Shown here: positions 32,701-43,434 of the stretch, piece after piece
Layout of the letters: each line of letters starts with the position of its first letter
How positions within the stretch are numbered: the first letter of the stretch is position 1
Origin: Tetracentron sinense
Lineage: Eukaryota > Streptophyta > Magnoliopsida > Trochodendrales > Trochodendraceae
DNA: 64,000 bases
Direction: 5' to 3'
Assembly: GCA_015143295.1 (NCBI GenBank)
Contig: CM026554.1
Coordinates: 27,559,215 to 27,623,214 of the forward strand
Position numbers and translations under genes: made by a program
The notes under the pieces: model-generated
The model's database searches: none
Told to the model about the DNA's origin: nothing
What the model saw: only the letters and a program-made list of their open reading frames with translations

Positions 32701-35700
32701 GGCTAAAGGGAGGATGAAGGGTCCTTACGTCTATGTTGCGCCGATTCTTTAAAACAACAAGCGTGTCCCAAACCAAAACGTTCGGACACTGATACAAAAA
32801 CGCCTTGGACATGGCGATTGTGAATTATATTAGAAGAATCTATGCATTTTGAACAAGGAAACGACTAATACCCATATACATTTAGTGTTTATTATGCAAA
32901 GAAATGCATACACCTACATATGATGAGATGATAAACAAAAATTCCAGCAAATTCTTTCCAACTCTCTTCATCAGAAAAAAGAAGCCGATGGGGAAAAATG
33001 AGAAGAACAACGATCCATTTATTATCAACAAAAAAAATAGAGAAATAATAGGAGGAACATATTTTAAAATATTGATATGTATCGACCGATACGGGCCGAT
33101 ACGTATCCTATTTGGAGCTACCTGATACATTAGTACGCTAGAAAAAAAAACTCCACTGTATCGGGTCGATACAGGCCAGATACACTCGATACGTATATAT
33201 TTAAATTAATTTTTTTTCTCTTTTCATTTATACTAGGATCCACAATGAAGACCCAACCCGATACTCACAACTTATTTACATAATACATTATTTAAGTAAA
33301 TGATTTTAACTTGATTTTACTTTCATTTACTGTAGATATTAATACGTAAATAAGGTTATCCTCCTGGTTATGATGCACCAGCCTAGCCCTACTTATCAGG
33401 AACCACTAGTTATGATGCTCAGTTTCAGTCTTCGACTGACAGTTATGGACAGATCACGACTCAGCAGCAGGCATATGTACAAATGTACATGGGCATGTAC
33501 CACACGATGATGGCTTGGACACAGTGGTGTCATCATGTCTGAACCACTTATAATGTATCACTCTACTCAATTCCTGATCACATAATGATAGAGTATGAGC
33601 CAGCACGAAGCTCAGTATGGTATTGAGCTTTCATCATGTATGTAATTTGATTTGTGAATACAAGAGTCAATATATTTTCATATTTTTGATTTATGAATGC
33701 AAGTGAGCTTCTATCACTTGGTTAAGTAACTATGATTTGTATTTTCATACATATTTATCAACGCACACGCCTTTTTTAACTAATAAATTTGCTAACTCTC
33801 ATATGTATGATTATAAATGTAGTTGAAGGCCTTCATTTAGTTTGTTTTTAGCTTATATTTGCATTAAAAAAAAGGTTTTATGCAAGGAATCTAAGTATTT
33901 CCTTGTGTATCCAAACTTTTTTTAACGTATCCTGAATTTTTCCGCCGTATCCAACCGATATGGTACTGATACGCCAATACGTATCCTATTTTGGACTCAC
34001 TGATACGGCGACCGATACTGATATTTTGAACCATGAGGAGGAAGAACCAATCCCTATAACAGGAGAGAGAGAGAGAGAGTTATCATTTGTCAATGGGCTA
34101 AATTTAGGCTACAAAAACTTATTTTAAATTAAAATTTGAGACTAGCACTAAGCCATTAACATTTAGAATTAATATATGTTCATTACTTCATTAATTTATT
34201 GTCTTTAATTCATGTCTTATTTCTATTATTTGATGAATTAAAGTTTGTAATACATAGTATTGTTTGCAATAATTTTACTTTCATATTTAATTTATTTTCC
34301 TTTAAATTTTTTTTTTTTTTTTGTATCGTGAATTCAGTTAGGCCCCAACCCCGATTAGTAGTGTTAGTATTTGTTCATTGGTTAGAAGTTAGATACCTAG
34401 CAATTTAGCTGGGCCAAACGATGGGCTTTTCAACCACCACACCTACTCGTAGGAATCAATTCCAAACCATCCAAGTGGGGGATACACACATTGTCACTGG
34501 TACCAATGGACAGGTCTATTTTCATTTTAATCTTATAGTATTATTCATATAACATTCAAAGCCTAATAATTTTTAAAAAAGTAATATCCTCCTGTTTCCC
34601 AGAATGTTGTGTTTTAGAGTTCGCAGTGTCTGACACCCGTGTTCGTGTCTGTGCAAGATAGACTAAATGCCATCATAGAACTCTAGAATATTTGACTAGA
34701 GTAATTAACAACTTCTTCTACCGTCATCCATTGGTGTTCAACGAAATAAAAACTAGTAGATGGTTTTAGATCTAACTTAATATGTAACAACTTATCATGG
34801 CAACACATTAGAAGGTTTCTTGTATTATTTTTATATAAAATACAATGCTAGTCGATCATTTGGATGGAAACGATCAAATAAGACAATAAGACAGAAAAAT
34901 CTGACAGTCCCCGTTGTTGGAAAAAGGAAAAAAGAAAGAAAGAAATTTCACCGTAAGAGAAAATAAGAATTGGAAAGATATGTCTTGTCTTCTCTAAAAA
35001 GATTATATTGTTAGCTTAAAGCTAGGTAGATTATCTATACTTATATGCCAAATTTAAAATAAAAAATAGAATCAAACAGTGGATATGGTAGGGCACAATT
35101 CATAGCTTTCAGTTATTTAAAAAAATGTATGATCACTAGAAAAATTACTATTTAAAACTAACCTTATTGAATAACTTGTTAAGCCAAAGACCGTAGATTC
35201 CACAACGAATGATGTTCAGTACCCCCACCAGTTAACTATGGTTCTTAGATAAATCTTAAAAGCAAAAGCATATAACACATGAACTACAAAAAATTTCCAT
35301 GCTGTAGTAGAAATTCCTGTCTAACTTCAAACTCCAACAGCTAGTCGCAAAAACCCAAAAGCCAGTGACTTCAAACAATGCAAATTACCCTTGTAAAGGG
35401 GAAAATTACTGAAAATACCAATTGCAAGGTTACAAATTCTCATTAGATTATATGTCGTTATGTATATATATATTTGCACAAGCATGGGCATATAATTTGA
35501 GATGTATAAGTAGAATGACAGAGTAGAAATACTTCAAAATGCTAATACCTACTAAATTAGAACTCACAAACCCCCAATGTCTATCTGAACAATGAAATAC
35601 CTCCAAAAGCTAATACGTACCAAATTAGAACTCACAAACCGCCCAGTCTATCTGAACAATGAACTAACAAGCTCGTATGCACCCAGTAAAACCCAAAACA

Positions 35701-36542
35701 GACTCAAAAACAGAAATTGAGCTAATGGTAAAAAAAATGAGGGAATGTAAATCCTAAGAAGGTCAAGTTAGATGACATTGTAAAATTGGAAAACTGGAAA
35801 ACAGATCATAAAATTTTTCTAAATGTTCTTAGAAAATCTTGTGAACTTAACATAATATAACTATAAAAGTAGTAGGGGGCAGCGCCAACCACATTCCAGC
35901 ATTCAAACCAAATGTTGCTCAATGTGTAATATTCCAAAGCATTTCTATTTTGAATGAACAATAGCAAACACCAGACCCATTGACAACAGGTCGGTTGCAA
36001 CTCCATTTATCATCCTTTAATCCATGTCTAACATTAGTACATTATAAATCACAAAAACCATAAGCTGTTCCAATTATCTGAACGAATCTATAACTTTGTC
36101 AAGAAGAATTCCAGTTAGCCGAAATTCAGTTTTTAATGGAAGAGTAAATCATTTAATTTTTCAAACAATTCTAAATAGAAAAAACAGAAGGAAAAGTAAA
36201 GAAAGCTCACATAATGTTTACCCCATTACTGGAGATATGTGAAGAGACATTCTTGGCCACCCATTTCTCAGCAGCCTTCATACTACCTGCCAGAGAAGCT
36301 AGCATATCGTTGGGGATACCAACCATCACTTCAATACCAGACCTGCCAAGAGATCTCATAGCCCCATAATCTGCATCAAAAAGCTTAACCTTCTGAAACC
36401 CATTCTCCCTTAGCAGCCTCACAACTGTTCCTGTTGGCAGAGGATGGGTGGCCTGAGTACCCCAGTTAGCACCAATGCCACTTACTGAAACCACCAAAGG
36501 GAACAACAAAACCATCCCCAAAACCAGAGAAAACCACCCCAT
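29731..36542 (-). CDS. Glucan endo-1,3-beta-glucosidase, GH17 with X8 domain, GPI-anchored type
   Basis: Two coding exons, 36542-36211 and 30847-29731, give 482 residues. Splice edges are ACATTAT|GTGAGC and TTTGCTTTCACAG|GTATGTTGC; the reading frame is kept across them (codon 111 is split). Residues 1-22 are a signal peptide, then [13 protein letters not shown] opens the GH17 barrel. The acid/base Glu is E118 in VGNEPF and the nucleophile Glu is E263 in [14 protein letters not shown]43/X8 domain spans about 363-444 with six cysteines (364, 385, 390, 399, 426, 444), and a hydrophobic tail at about 466-482 fits a GPI-anchor signal. The enzyme should cleave beta-1,3-glucan (callose) at the cell surface or plasmodesmata. 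From memory it resembles Arabidopsis At4g31140/At5g58090, of nearly equal length. Codon 111 is Met where I recall Arg in relatives. The gene looks intact. Confidence 0.95.
31605..32275 (-). mobile_element. 5'-truncated LINE 3' end (zf-RVT region)
   Basis: On the - strand an 84-codon frame (32255-32001) reads [20 protein letters not shown] and then a Cys/His pattern around [18 protein letters not shown] and LLLH-like YLMLHYS, which is the zf-RVT domain found at the end of plant L1-type LINE ORF2. Further stops interrupt the downstream part. The 3' end is probably near 31605-31620, where the - strand has TTTATCGATAAAAAGAAAG. It is 5'-truncated, as is usual for LINEs, and dead. No TSD resolved. 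Confidence 0.65.
32459..32720 (+). pseudogene. RNase H-like (RVT_3) fragment, probably LINE-derived
   Basis: On the + strand the readings [20 protein letters not shown]-like and [20 protein letters not shown], then a shifted WAKGRMKG, match the plant RNase H-like module with its NFDG start and EAxAL motif. Frame changes are needed to follow it (for example near 32560), so it is broken. It lies in the opposite orientation to the neighbouring LINE 3' end, so it is either a separate insertion or an inverted piece. Confidence 0.5.
33058..34035. mobile_element. Non-autonomous hAT element in the glucanase intron, 978 bp
   Basis: A perfect 8-bp duplication AGGAGGAA flanks it (33050-33057, 34036-34043). 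The ends CATATTTTAAAATATTGATA and, from the right, CATGGTTCAAAATATCAGTA are imperfect inverted repeats, and both subterminal regions are rich in GATACGTATC/ACCGATAC words. Between them about 33400-33550 reads on the + strand as a Gln/Met/Tyr-rich tail ([19 protein letters not shown]), which I take as the end of a hAT-type transposase. The catalytic domain is deleted, so it would need a helper. Confidence 0.82.
35527..35661. repeat. 68-bp tandem duplication
   Basis: Two adjacent copies starting AAATACTTCAAAATGCTAAT and AAATACCTCCAAAAGCTAAT, each ending TCTATCTGAACAATG, with several differences. Starts at 35527 and 35595 set the period at 68 bp. Intronic, no coding role seen. Confidence 0.9.
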
Positions 36543-37600
36543 AATCCCCTTAAATCCACCTCCTCTGCTCCAATGCTTCTAATCGGTGCGAAATCCAAAC
36601 CCAAACGGGTCTCAAAATAAAGCTTGGATCGAAGCGAAAGACAGATTGCACAAATGGGTCTCAAAATCAGTGCTTTCTTTTTTTTGTCCTTAGATTATCA
36701 CCAAAGAGCACCCCCAAAAGAAAACCAGAGAAGAAAAACTCAAATCTACTCATGGATTCATTGGATACCCAAACAAAAACAGAGTAGCCTTGAAGCTCAA
36801 ATTTTTTGGTTTTTTTTTATGTGATGTACAGATCCAAAACGATAGAAACAAGGCAAAACCACTCGGATTCTCCCTCTGACATCCCAAAACAGCTCACACA
36901 CCTGAAACCCACATCGAAACTGAAATGGGTTGATATCCTTATCTAAGGCGGTTTAAGAAAATCTACATGTAGATGGAAGAAAAGGAAAAAAATGAGAAAG
37001 TAAGAGTTTTTTTTTTAATGGTTGCTAAAACAAAAAAAAAAAATTCCAAAACCAGGATTCTGTTCCATAGCTCAAAACAGCAAAAAAAAAACCCAAAAGA
37101 GATTAATGTCAGGTAAATGGGTGGGTATAATACATTCTTGAGAACAGATGAGCTTAGTAGCAGGTGAGACCATAAAGAACACAGACACTGGTCACACAGC
37201 TAAAGTGGAAATATAATTTAAAATGAAAACAGATTTCTATACCTTGAACCAGGAAAGAAAAAAAAGAGGGCAAAAACAAATCAAAAGTAAGCACAAATAA
37301 ACAAATAGAAGCGGGTTTAATGAAGCAGTGAAGCTAAGGATCTTGATTTGGAGTAGGAGGAATGCTCGAAACCATCAAAAGCTTTAGACTGAGAGAAAAA
37401 GAGAAAAAGTAGAAACACAATAAAAAAAAAGAAGAGCAAAGGTGAAAACCAAAAGGAAAATGGTAATTACGTAAACAAGCACAACAAACAAAATAATCAA
37501 ATGCTTTTTCGTCAGAACTCTGGTGGCATCTTTTACGGTACAAAGACATCCACTTCACGGCCATCTAACGCCGTTACTATTTGAAGCTGATTCAATTTAG
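36543..37600 (-). promoter_or_regulatory. Presumed 5' UTR and promoter region of the glucanase gene
   Basis: The region upstream (- strand) of the start codon. It is rich in A runs on the + strand (T runs on the - strand). I could not place a convincing TATA box or transcription start. No transposon ends are recognised here, so the ~1 kb upstream is probably original host sequence. Confidence 0.4.
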
Positions 37601-38455
37601 CGCTGCGCTCGAGGCAAGATGGATAGTCGGCTCGACTCAGCTCGGCTAGCCAAGCTTAAGCTGACATTTTAAGCTCGAACAAATAAAGTTAAGCTTTTAA
37701 TTTGATCTCTAATATTTAAATAAGCCAATCTCAAGCCACACCTTGCTTAATTTAACTCAACTTGGAAGCTCAGCTTGGAAGCTCAGCTGGTTTTGGGCTC
37801 GGTTTACGTTGAGCTCAGCTCAACTCTGTTCTAACTATTTTATATATATATATATTAATATAGAATAAATTTTTTAGGAAAATGCTAGTAAGACCACAAA
37901 GGACCGAGACCACACCGAGACCATGCATGAGATGTATGGATCTCAAAATTTCAAAAGCAGATTTAATGAAATTTTGAGATCCGTGCATCACAAGTACGGT
38001 CTCGGTGTGGTCTCGGCCCTTTGTGGTCTCAGTAGCAAAGTCCTTTTTTTTATCATATCATAAATTATGATAATTTTATAAATAAATTTAAGAGATAGTA
38101 ATAAAAAAAAACAATTAAGAAGTTAAGAGTTGGAATCCTAACATTGACTCTCTACTCTTTGAGCTGAAGGAATACCCTTAAATCTTTTTTTGGAACATAA
38201 ATGTATTAAATTTTATAGTTTCTAACAAAATATTAAACACTTTCATTAAAATCATGTAAAATGAAACAAAATAGTTATGTGAATAGCACTTGAACCAACC
38301 CGAGCGCAACTCGACTTGAATAGAGTTTGAACTCAAACAAAGTTTTGAGCACGATAAGCTAAGCTCAAGCCTAAACATTCGAGCTCGAATCAAGCTCAAG
38401 CCAAGCTTCGGCATGTTGAAGCCAAGCTCGACTCGAATACAACCCTAATTCTATT
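37600..38455. repeat. Decayed AGCTCGA-rich repeat split by a MITE
   Basis: 37605-37820 and 38290-38440 are both dense in CGAGCTC, AGCTCGA and CAAGCTTGG-like words, in roughly opposite orientation (GCTCGACTCAGCTCGG on the left, AGCTCGACTCGAATACAACC on the right). This resembles the GTATTCGAGTCGAGC-type DNA elements common in plants, but no TSD was found. The MITE at 37877-38043 lies between the two parts. Confidence 0.35.
37877..38043. mobile_element. MITE, ~167 bp, GGTCTCGGTGTGGTCTCGG-type TIRs
   Basis: Left end GGAAAATGCTAGTAAGACCA and right end (reverse complement) GGACTTTGCTACTGAGACCA begin inverted repeats of about 45-60 bp sharing CCGAGACCACACCGAGACC and ending in GGATCTCAAAATTTC. The flanks are T-rich on both sides, so the TSD cannot be read with confidence and the superfamily stays open. 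Confidence 0.75.
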
Positions 38456-39386
38456 ACCATAAATTATAAAGGTTGTGCAAAGATAAAAGAAAGAAGTGTT
38501 ACATCTTTTTTTAGCAATGCTATGATGTATCGACAATGGGAGTGTCAATGGGTCGGGTCATCCGGTAGCACGACCCGAAAAAAGTCCGCCCATTACCCAT
38601 ATTTTAAGCCTTAGGGATAGTGTTGAAGTCAATTTCTTAGGCTCGTATTAATGTGGGTCGGGCTAAGGCTTGACTACTTAAAGCTTGAGCCTAGTCTGAC
38701 CCGCCCTAGTATATTACCATTACTAACTTATATTTGTATAAAATCTTATATACTTATATATGTTTAATATCTTATGTATATAGAGAGGATATATTATAAT
38801 ACAAAGCATCTAACATTTATATACTATTATAATATATCAATAATATATTTAACAATATTTCAATTCATTTCCTCATATTATAATAATAAAATAATCAAAA
38901 ATTTAGAGAAACTCATTATTATCATAGTGGGTTCATTAATTTTTCATAATTCTTTTTTGTATTATGTTGTTATTTTTTTAATATAACAATGCACACATTA
39001 TTATTATATTACACATGTTTTATAGAAAATAATTGCATCCTCGCTAGTGGAGCGAAGGGAGGCGTCTTGAGCCCCTTTTCCGTCACATGTCCCCTTTGAA
39101 CTCTCTTTAACTATGGTTAAAATTCACTAACACTTAAGGTTAAGGCATCTACCCTTGGCTTTTGAATTTTTTTTAGAAAATAAATATTAAATAGAGTTCA
39201 AGTTTACGAGGGCTATGTGAGAACGATGAGCAATAGTTTGCTCATCTCCCAAGGATCGGACTATTGCGTTATATATGCTATTATATTTTTGTTGGATAGA
39301 GATGGCTTGAGCCGAGCCTAGCCCAGTCCTATTAATAATATAAATCCTAGTCCGGCTAAAAAAAATGGTCGGGCTTAGGCCTATAT
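38456..39386. other. Intergenic, two GGGTCGGGC-type decayed repeats
   Basis: 38524-38720 (GTGTCAATGGGTCGGGTC ... TCTGACCCGCCCTAG) and 39297-39386 (GCCGAGCCTAGCCCAGTCC ... GGTCGGGCTTAGGCC) resemble GGGCCGGGC-rich DNA elements. The latter appears to continue after the solo LTR at 41419 (AAGCCCGTATAGAATCAGCC). No gene found; the rest is AT-rich. Confidence 0.4.
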
Positions 39387-41413
39387 TGAAAGATATGAAT
39401 ATAAAATTTTTCGAAACACTATTTTTAATTCAAACTTGATTTTGATCTAATCAAAATCTTTCCAATGGTCATCTTATGATCATATTAAATCATGGTGTGA
39501 GAAACCATACTTACAAAACTTCTCAAGCATAAAGTCTCCTATCGATTCACATGAACCTTCTTTGAATCTCCAAAGCTTTTCTCCAATGGAAGCTAATGGC
39601 CCTTCCGATCAACGCTCTTCAATTTTTTCTTCTTTTCTTTGATTCAATAACCTTTCTTGATCAATCCCTTCCATTCAAGCTCTATGATCTTTTATTATTT
39701 TCTTGAATGAAAGATCCTTTCATAAAGATTAGTTCTAATATTATTCAAGATTGATTATGATATTATCCAAGATTAAAACAAAAATCAAGAGAATGAAGAA
39801 GAAGGGAAAAGGTGGTTTAAACAAAATTGATCATCAAAGATTTGTTCTTGATCTTCTTCAAGATCAAAAATCAACCAAAGAAGGATGATGGGAGAGGTGA
39901 CCGTGCAACCCTTAAAGGGGAGGGGAGGGGCATCCAAAAAGGGGAGAGAGAGAGAGGAAGACTTTTTGTTGTGTTCTCCAAGGGGTGGACGTCCCACCCT
40001 TTATATAGACTTGTTTGGATTGCTTTCTTGCAATCCAAGACTCTTCTCTCATAATTCTAATCCAATCAGAATTTCCTTAATTGATTCCTTAAAGACAAGT
40101 CCTAATCTAATTAGGATTTATCATAATTAGAAACTAACCTTATCCATTAGTAAGAAAATAATCTTATCCTTATCTATTAGGATAATTAATTAGTAACAAA
40201 CTAATCTTATCCTTATCTTATAAGAAAACATTAATTAGCAACCAAATAATCTTATCCCTAACTATTAGGAGATAAACATTACTAACCAACTAATTGGATA
40301 AGGTCAACTAACTAATAGGATAAGGTCAACAAACTAATTAATTAGAGTCAACCTTGAAGTGGGCGTCCCACCCTAGGTGGGCCCCACTATCTCACGCCCA
40401 TTTGAGAGTTATAAACTCTATGATGTCAGCATTTGATCTTTATCAAAATCCCATATGGGTCCTACCCATTTGATTAATCACATCTTATGTGATTTCACCT
40501 ATAAGAGCTTCACTATACCATATAGTGAATCACATGGAGAAATTAATTAATTTAATTCTAAATTAAATTAAAAACCTTGAGAAGGTCCTAGTGTGGGATC
40601 TCCTATTTCTAGTTGTGGGACCAAGTGCTTCGTCACCTTTAATGTGTAGCCTTGTTGCTAGGAAACACTTTCCTATGATTCCTTTAGGATCATAGAATGC
40701 TATCTAAGTCCCTAGACTTCCACTAATCATAATAATGTCTATTGACACATTGTGATCAACCTCCAGAAATTAGAGAATTGCTTGTAAATACTATCTCACA
40801 ATATATTTACAAATAAATCATTCCATCATCCGATATCACATATAAGCTTTCGAGATTGGAACAAGTCCACTGTCTATTCCCTAGCTTATGATTAGAACTT
40901 TTTCTTTCATTGAACTGAACTTCTAAAACACTTTCGAATAAACATTAGAAAAAACTGACATATACATATACTTTTCTTTATTGAAAATATCAACTTCGAT
41001 AAAGACTATTTTACCGAAAAGCACCAGTACTGGATTTTGAGTTCAGTTCAACAAGTATCATCTTGATATCATTATCTTCAATTAAGGAGTAGTGGATTCC
41101 TTATTGAGTGTTTACACACTTCTCTAAAGACTGTGTACATAACCCAACGTACCCGGAGTTATAATCCTGTGTATTGGACATTGCTGATTGGCACATCAAA
41201 GCCATATAGACAAATGTTTGAGAAGTGTTAACCTCTCAGGTCTAAGGATATTAGTTGAATGGATAACCCTAATACAATCTGATAGTTTATGTCATCTCAA
41301 ATGAGATATAAATTATTATAAATACCCTTTAGAGTTGGTTGTGTGAATATGATGCTTCTCTAATCAACATAGAAAAGTCTTATATTAGCTTTTGAGGGCA
41401 TATATGTCCAACA
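39387..41413 (-). mobile_element. Solo Copia-type LTR
   Basis: 2027 bp. On the - strand it starts TGTTGGACATATATGCCC and ends CATATCTTTCA; it is flanked by TATAT on both sides (39382-39386, 41414-41418). A TATA box TATATAAAG on the - strand lies near 40000. No internal region remains, so it is a solo LTR. Start-word similarity suggests an Angela/Ale-side Copia family, from memory. Confidence 0.82.
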
Positions 41414-41418
41414 TATAT

Positions 41419-42087
41419 ATCAAGCCCGTATAGAATCAGCCCGGCTCGACTAATTGGTTCTGACCGGTTCTAACTGATTTTTAATGTGGTCTGGTTTTGG
41501 GGGTTTTGGAAACCGGTGAGGGGACCAGTTTCCTTGTTTTTCCGATTCAACCAACCGTTCTAGTCCGATAAACCAGTTAGACTCTAACCCAATAAACACC
41601 AAATAGATATTAACACACTAATTAGGATTGCGGCCTAAACTATATTTGCAATGAAAAAAAAAATAAAGATGGATTTGCCCTACATAAATACATGAGGATA
41701 GCTAAGCATAGTCTCACAATCTATAGCCAATCTTCTTGGATAATAAAATAAGGGTGTTGGTACAAGCACACCAATATTTTCTTATTATACACTAAACTTA
41801 TAATTTACTAACTATACACCATTAAATGTATTATATTCTATGAGCGCACCAAAGGGTAAAAAATGTTATTTATTAATTTCTAGTTATACATCAAATGCTT
41901 CTTCTTCCTACATTGTCTTAGGCAAACGGCTATGTGCCTCCACCCCCGACGACTCCTTATGCACCTCAATACTTATGTTGTCCTCAACTCTCAAAGATTC
42001 TATGAAAAAAAACTATATGCACCTCTGTAACTGCCTCTGTCCTAAAACTGCCTATTAGGTTTTCACCATTTCTCTCTATTGCTTTTA
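41419..42087. other. Intergenic, GGTTCTGACCGGTTCTAAC-rich repeat DNA
   Basis: 41419-41600 continues the GGGCTT-type repeat interrupted by the solo LTR and contains imperfect ACCGGTT words in both orientations. 41600-42087 is AT-rich; a 72-codon frame at 41840 has no domain. No gene is supported. Confidence 0.4.
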
Positions 42088-42384
42088 TCTCCATTTATAA
42101 GAACCTAGTCACTCTCAAAAACAGTTCTTTTTTCCTTTTCTTTTTTCGCTTCCGAATAACCCTAATGTAATAGAGCCTTTAGATGCTTGATGACCTAAAA
42201 GTTTTTCAATCTTTTGGGTGTTCTACTTCATTGGGGTTGTAAGAGGAATCCAATGAAGTAGAACCCCCAAAGATTGAAAAAAATTTGGGTCATCAAGAAT
42301 CTAAAGGCCCTATTAAATTAATGTTATTTGGAAGAGAAAAAAGAGAATGGAAAAGAAGAGTGATAGGATTTCTATAAATGGAGA
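42088..42384. repeat. Long inverted repeat (~140-bp arms, ~15-bp loop)
   Basis: The left arm 42088-42234 starts TCTCCATTTATAAGAACCTA and ends TTCTACTTCATTGG. The right arm 42250-42384 is its inverted copy with scattered mismatches. The loop is GGTTGTAAGAGGAAT-like. A transcript would fold into one hairpin of roughly 300 nt. No clear TSD, so it is either a foldback MITE or a hairpin small-RNA source. Confidence 0.8.
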
Positions 42385-43324
42385 GCCAATCGCCGTCCCT
42401 ATACAATATAAAAAGGGTTATAGTGCTCCTAATATATAAATAATGGTTTGATAATATTAAATTAAAATTTAATGTTATGAAATCGATCTGACCCCAACAT
42501 TACCCAATTCGACCAATTGCTACCCTTATATGGAGAATATACAATTTTTAAGCCAAAATGATATTTTTGAGATTTTAAAATGTTTGTAAATATAAAATTG
42601 TCAAACTCTAAGTAAATTTTTAATGAAGATAAAAAAGAGCTTAGACAAAATCTCATTAAACTATTTAACTAAGCACGAACCTTGGGGCTTAACGAATATT
42701 GTAACGACCCAAAATTTTAATATAATAATTTTTGGGGTTTATTGGTCCTTAATTTTGATGAATTGTACTAAAATTAATTACCACCAGATCAGTGTTTGAT
42801 AAATTTGTGGGAATTGGATTTTCGTTCGGGATTGTATTGTCACATGTAAAATTCAGTGTTTTTTTCTCAAAAATCGTCCACAACGTGTCAGTCGACTATC
42901 TGGATGATTACCTGTCATGCCGGCTCCATCGCATATCGATTTGCGAGACCGCATGGATTTCGTATGTAAGAAACCAGGATCTGCGGGTTTCAAAATTCAG
43001 TCGGTACTTAATAATTATCGAGTTTCCAAAAAGAAATCTTCGAAACTCACACATCGCCTGTCGGTCGGCCGTCTGGACAATTGTCTATCATCAAACCGCG
43101 AAACCGTGGCGTGTTTAGTGTCCAAAATTAGGAAATTTGTGGGTTTTTATAGTTTTTTTCTGGACTTATTTTTTACTATCTTTTCCCTAAAATTCTTACA
43201 GTGGGTGTCAAACTACCCTTGTATGGTCACCTATTGTTTCGTCATTATCGCGCGTTGTCTTGCAAGGTTACGGGGGTCATACGCGTGAAAAATCAGGAAA
43301 CCGCGATATCCAGTCAACTAGTTG

Positions 43325-43411
43325 TGATGACATCACAGAATGATGTCATCGATGACATCATGGGGACACCTCACATGGTGACTCACCCCTCCAATCTCTA
43401 TATAAAGGGGA
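43325..43411 (+). promoter_or_regulatory. TGATGTCA palindrome cluster and TATA box in LTR
   Basis: GTGATGACATCAC and a perfect 20-bp palindrome TGATGTCATCGATGACATCA (43341-43360) sit about 40-60 bp upstream of CTATATAAAGGGG (about 43398). TGATGTCA is close to the bZIP (TGACGTCA-class) site, so this looks like an LTR enhancer plus core promoter. Confidence 0.55.
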
Positions 43412-43434
43412 ACCCCCCCTCATTTGTGCTATGT

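Larger units (their letters stand above)
30848..36210 (-). other. 5.4-kb intron of the glucanase gene
   Basis: GT-AG intron of 5363 bp, long for a plant gene and swollen by repeats: a LINE end (31605-32275), an RNase H-like fragment (32459-32720), a hAT element (33058-34035), a GA microsatellite (about 34061-34079) and a 68-bp tandem duplication (35527-35661). The stretches 30860-31600, 34080-35500 and 35662-36200 show nothing I recognise. Confidence 0.85.
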
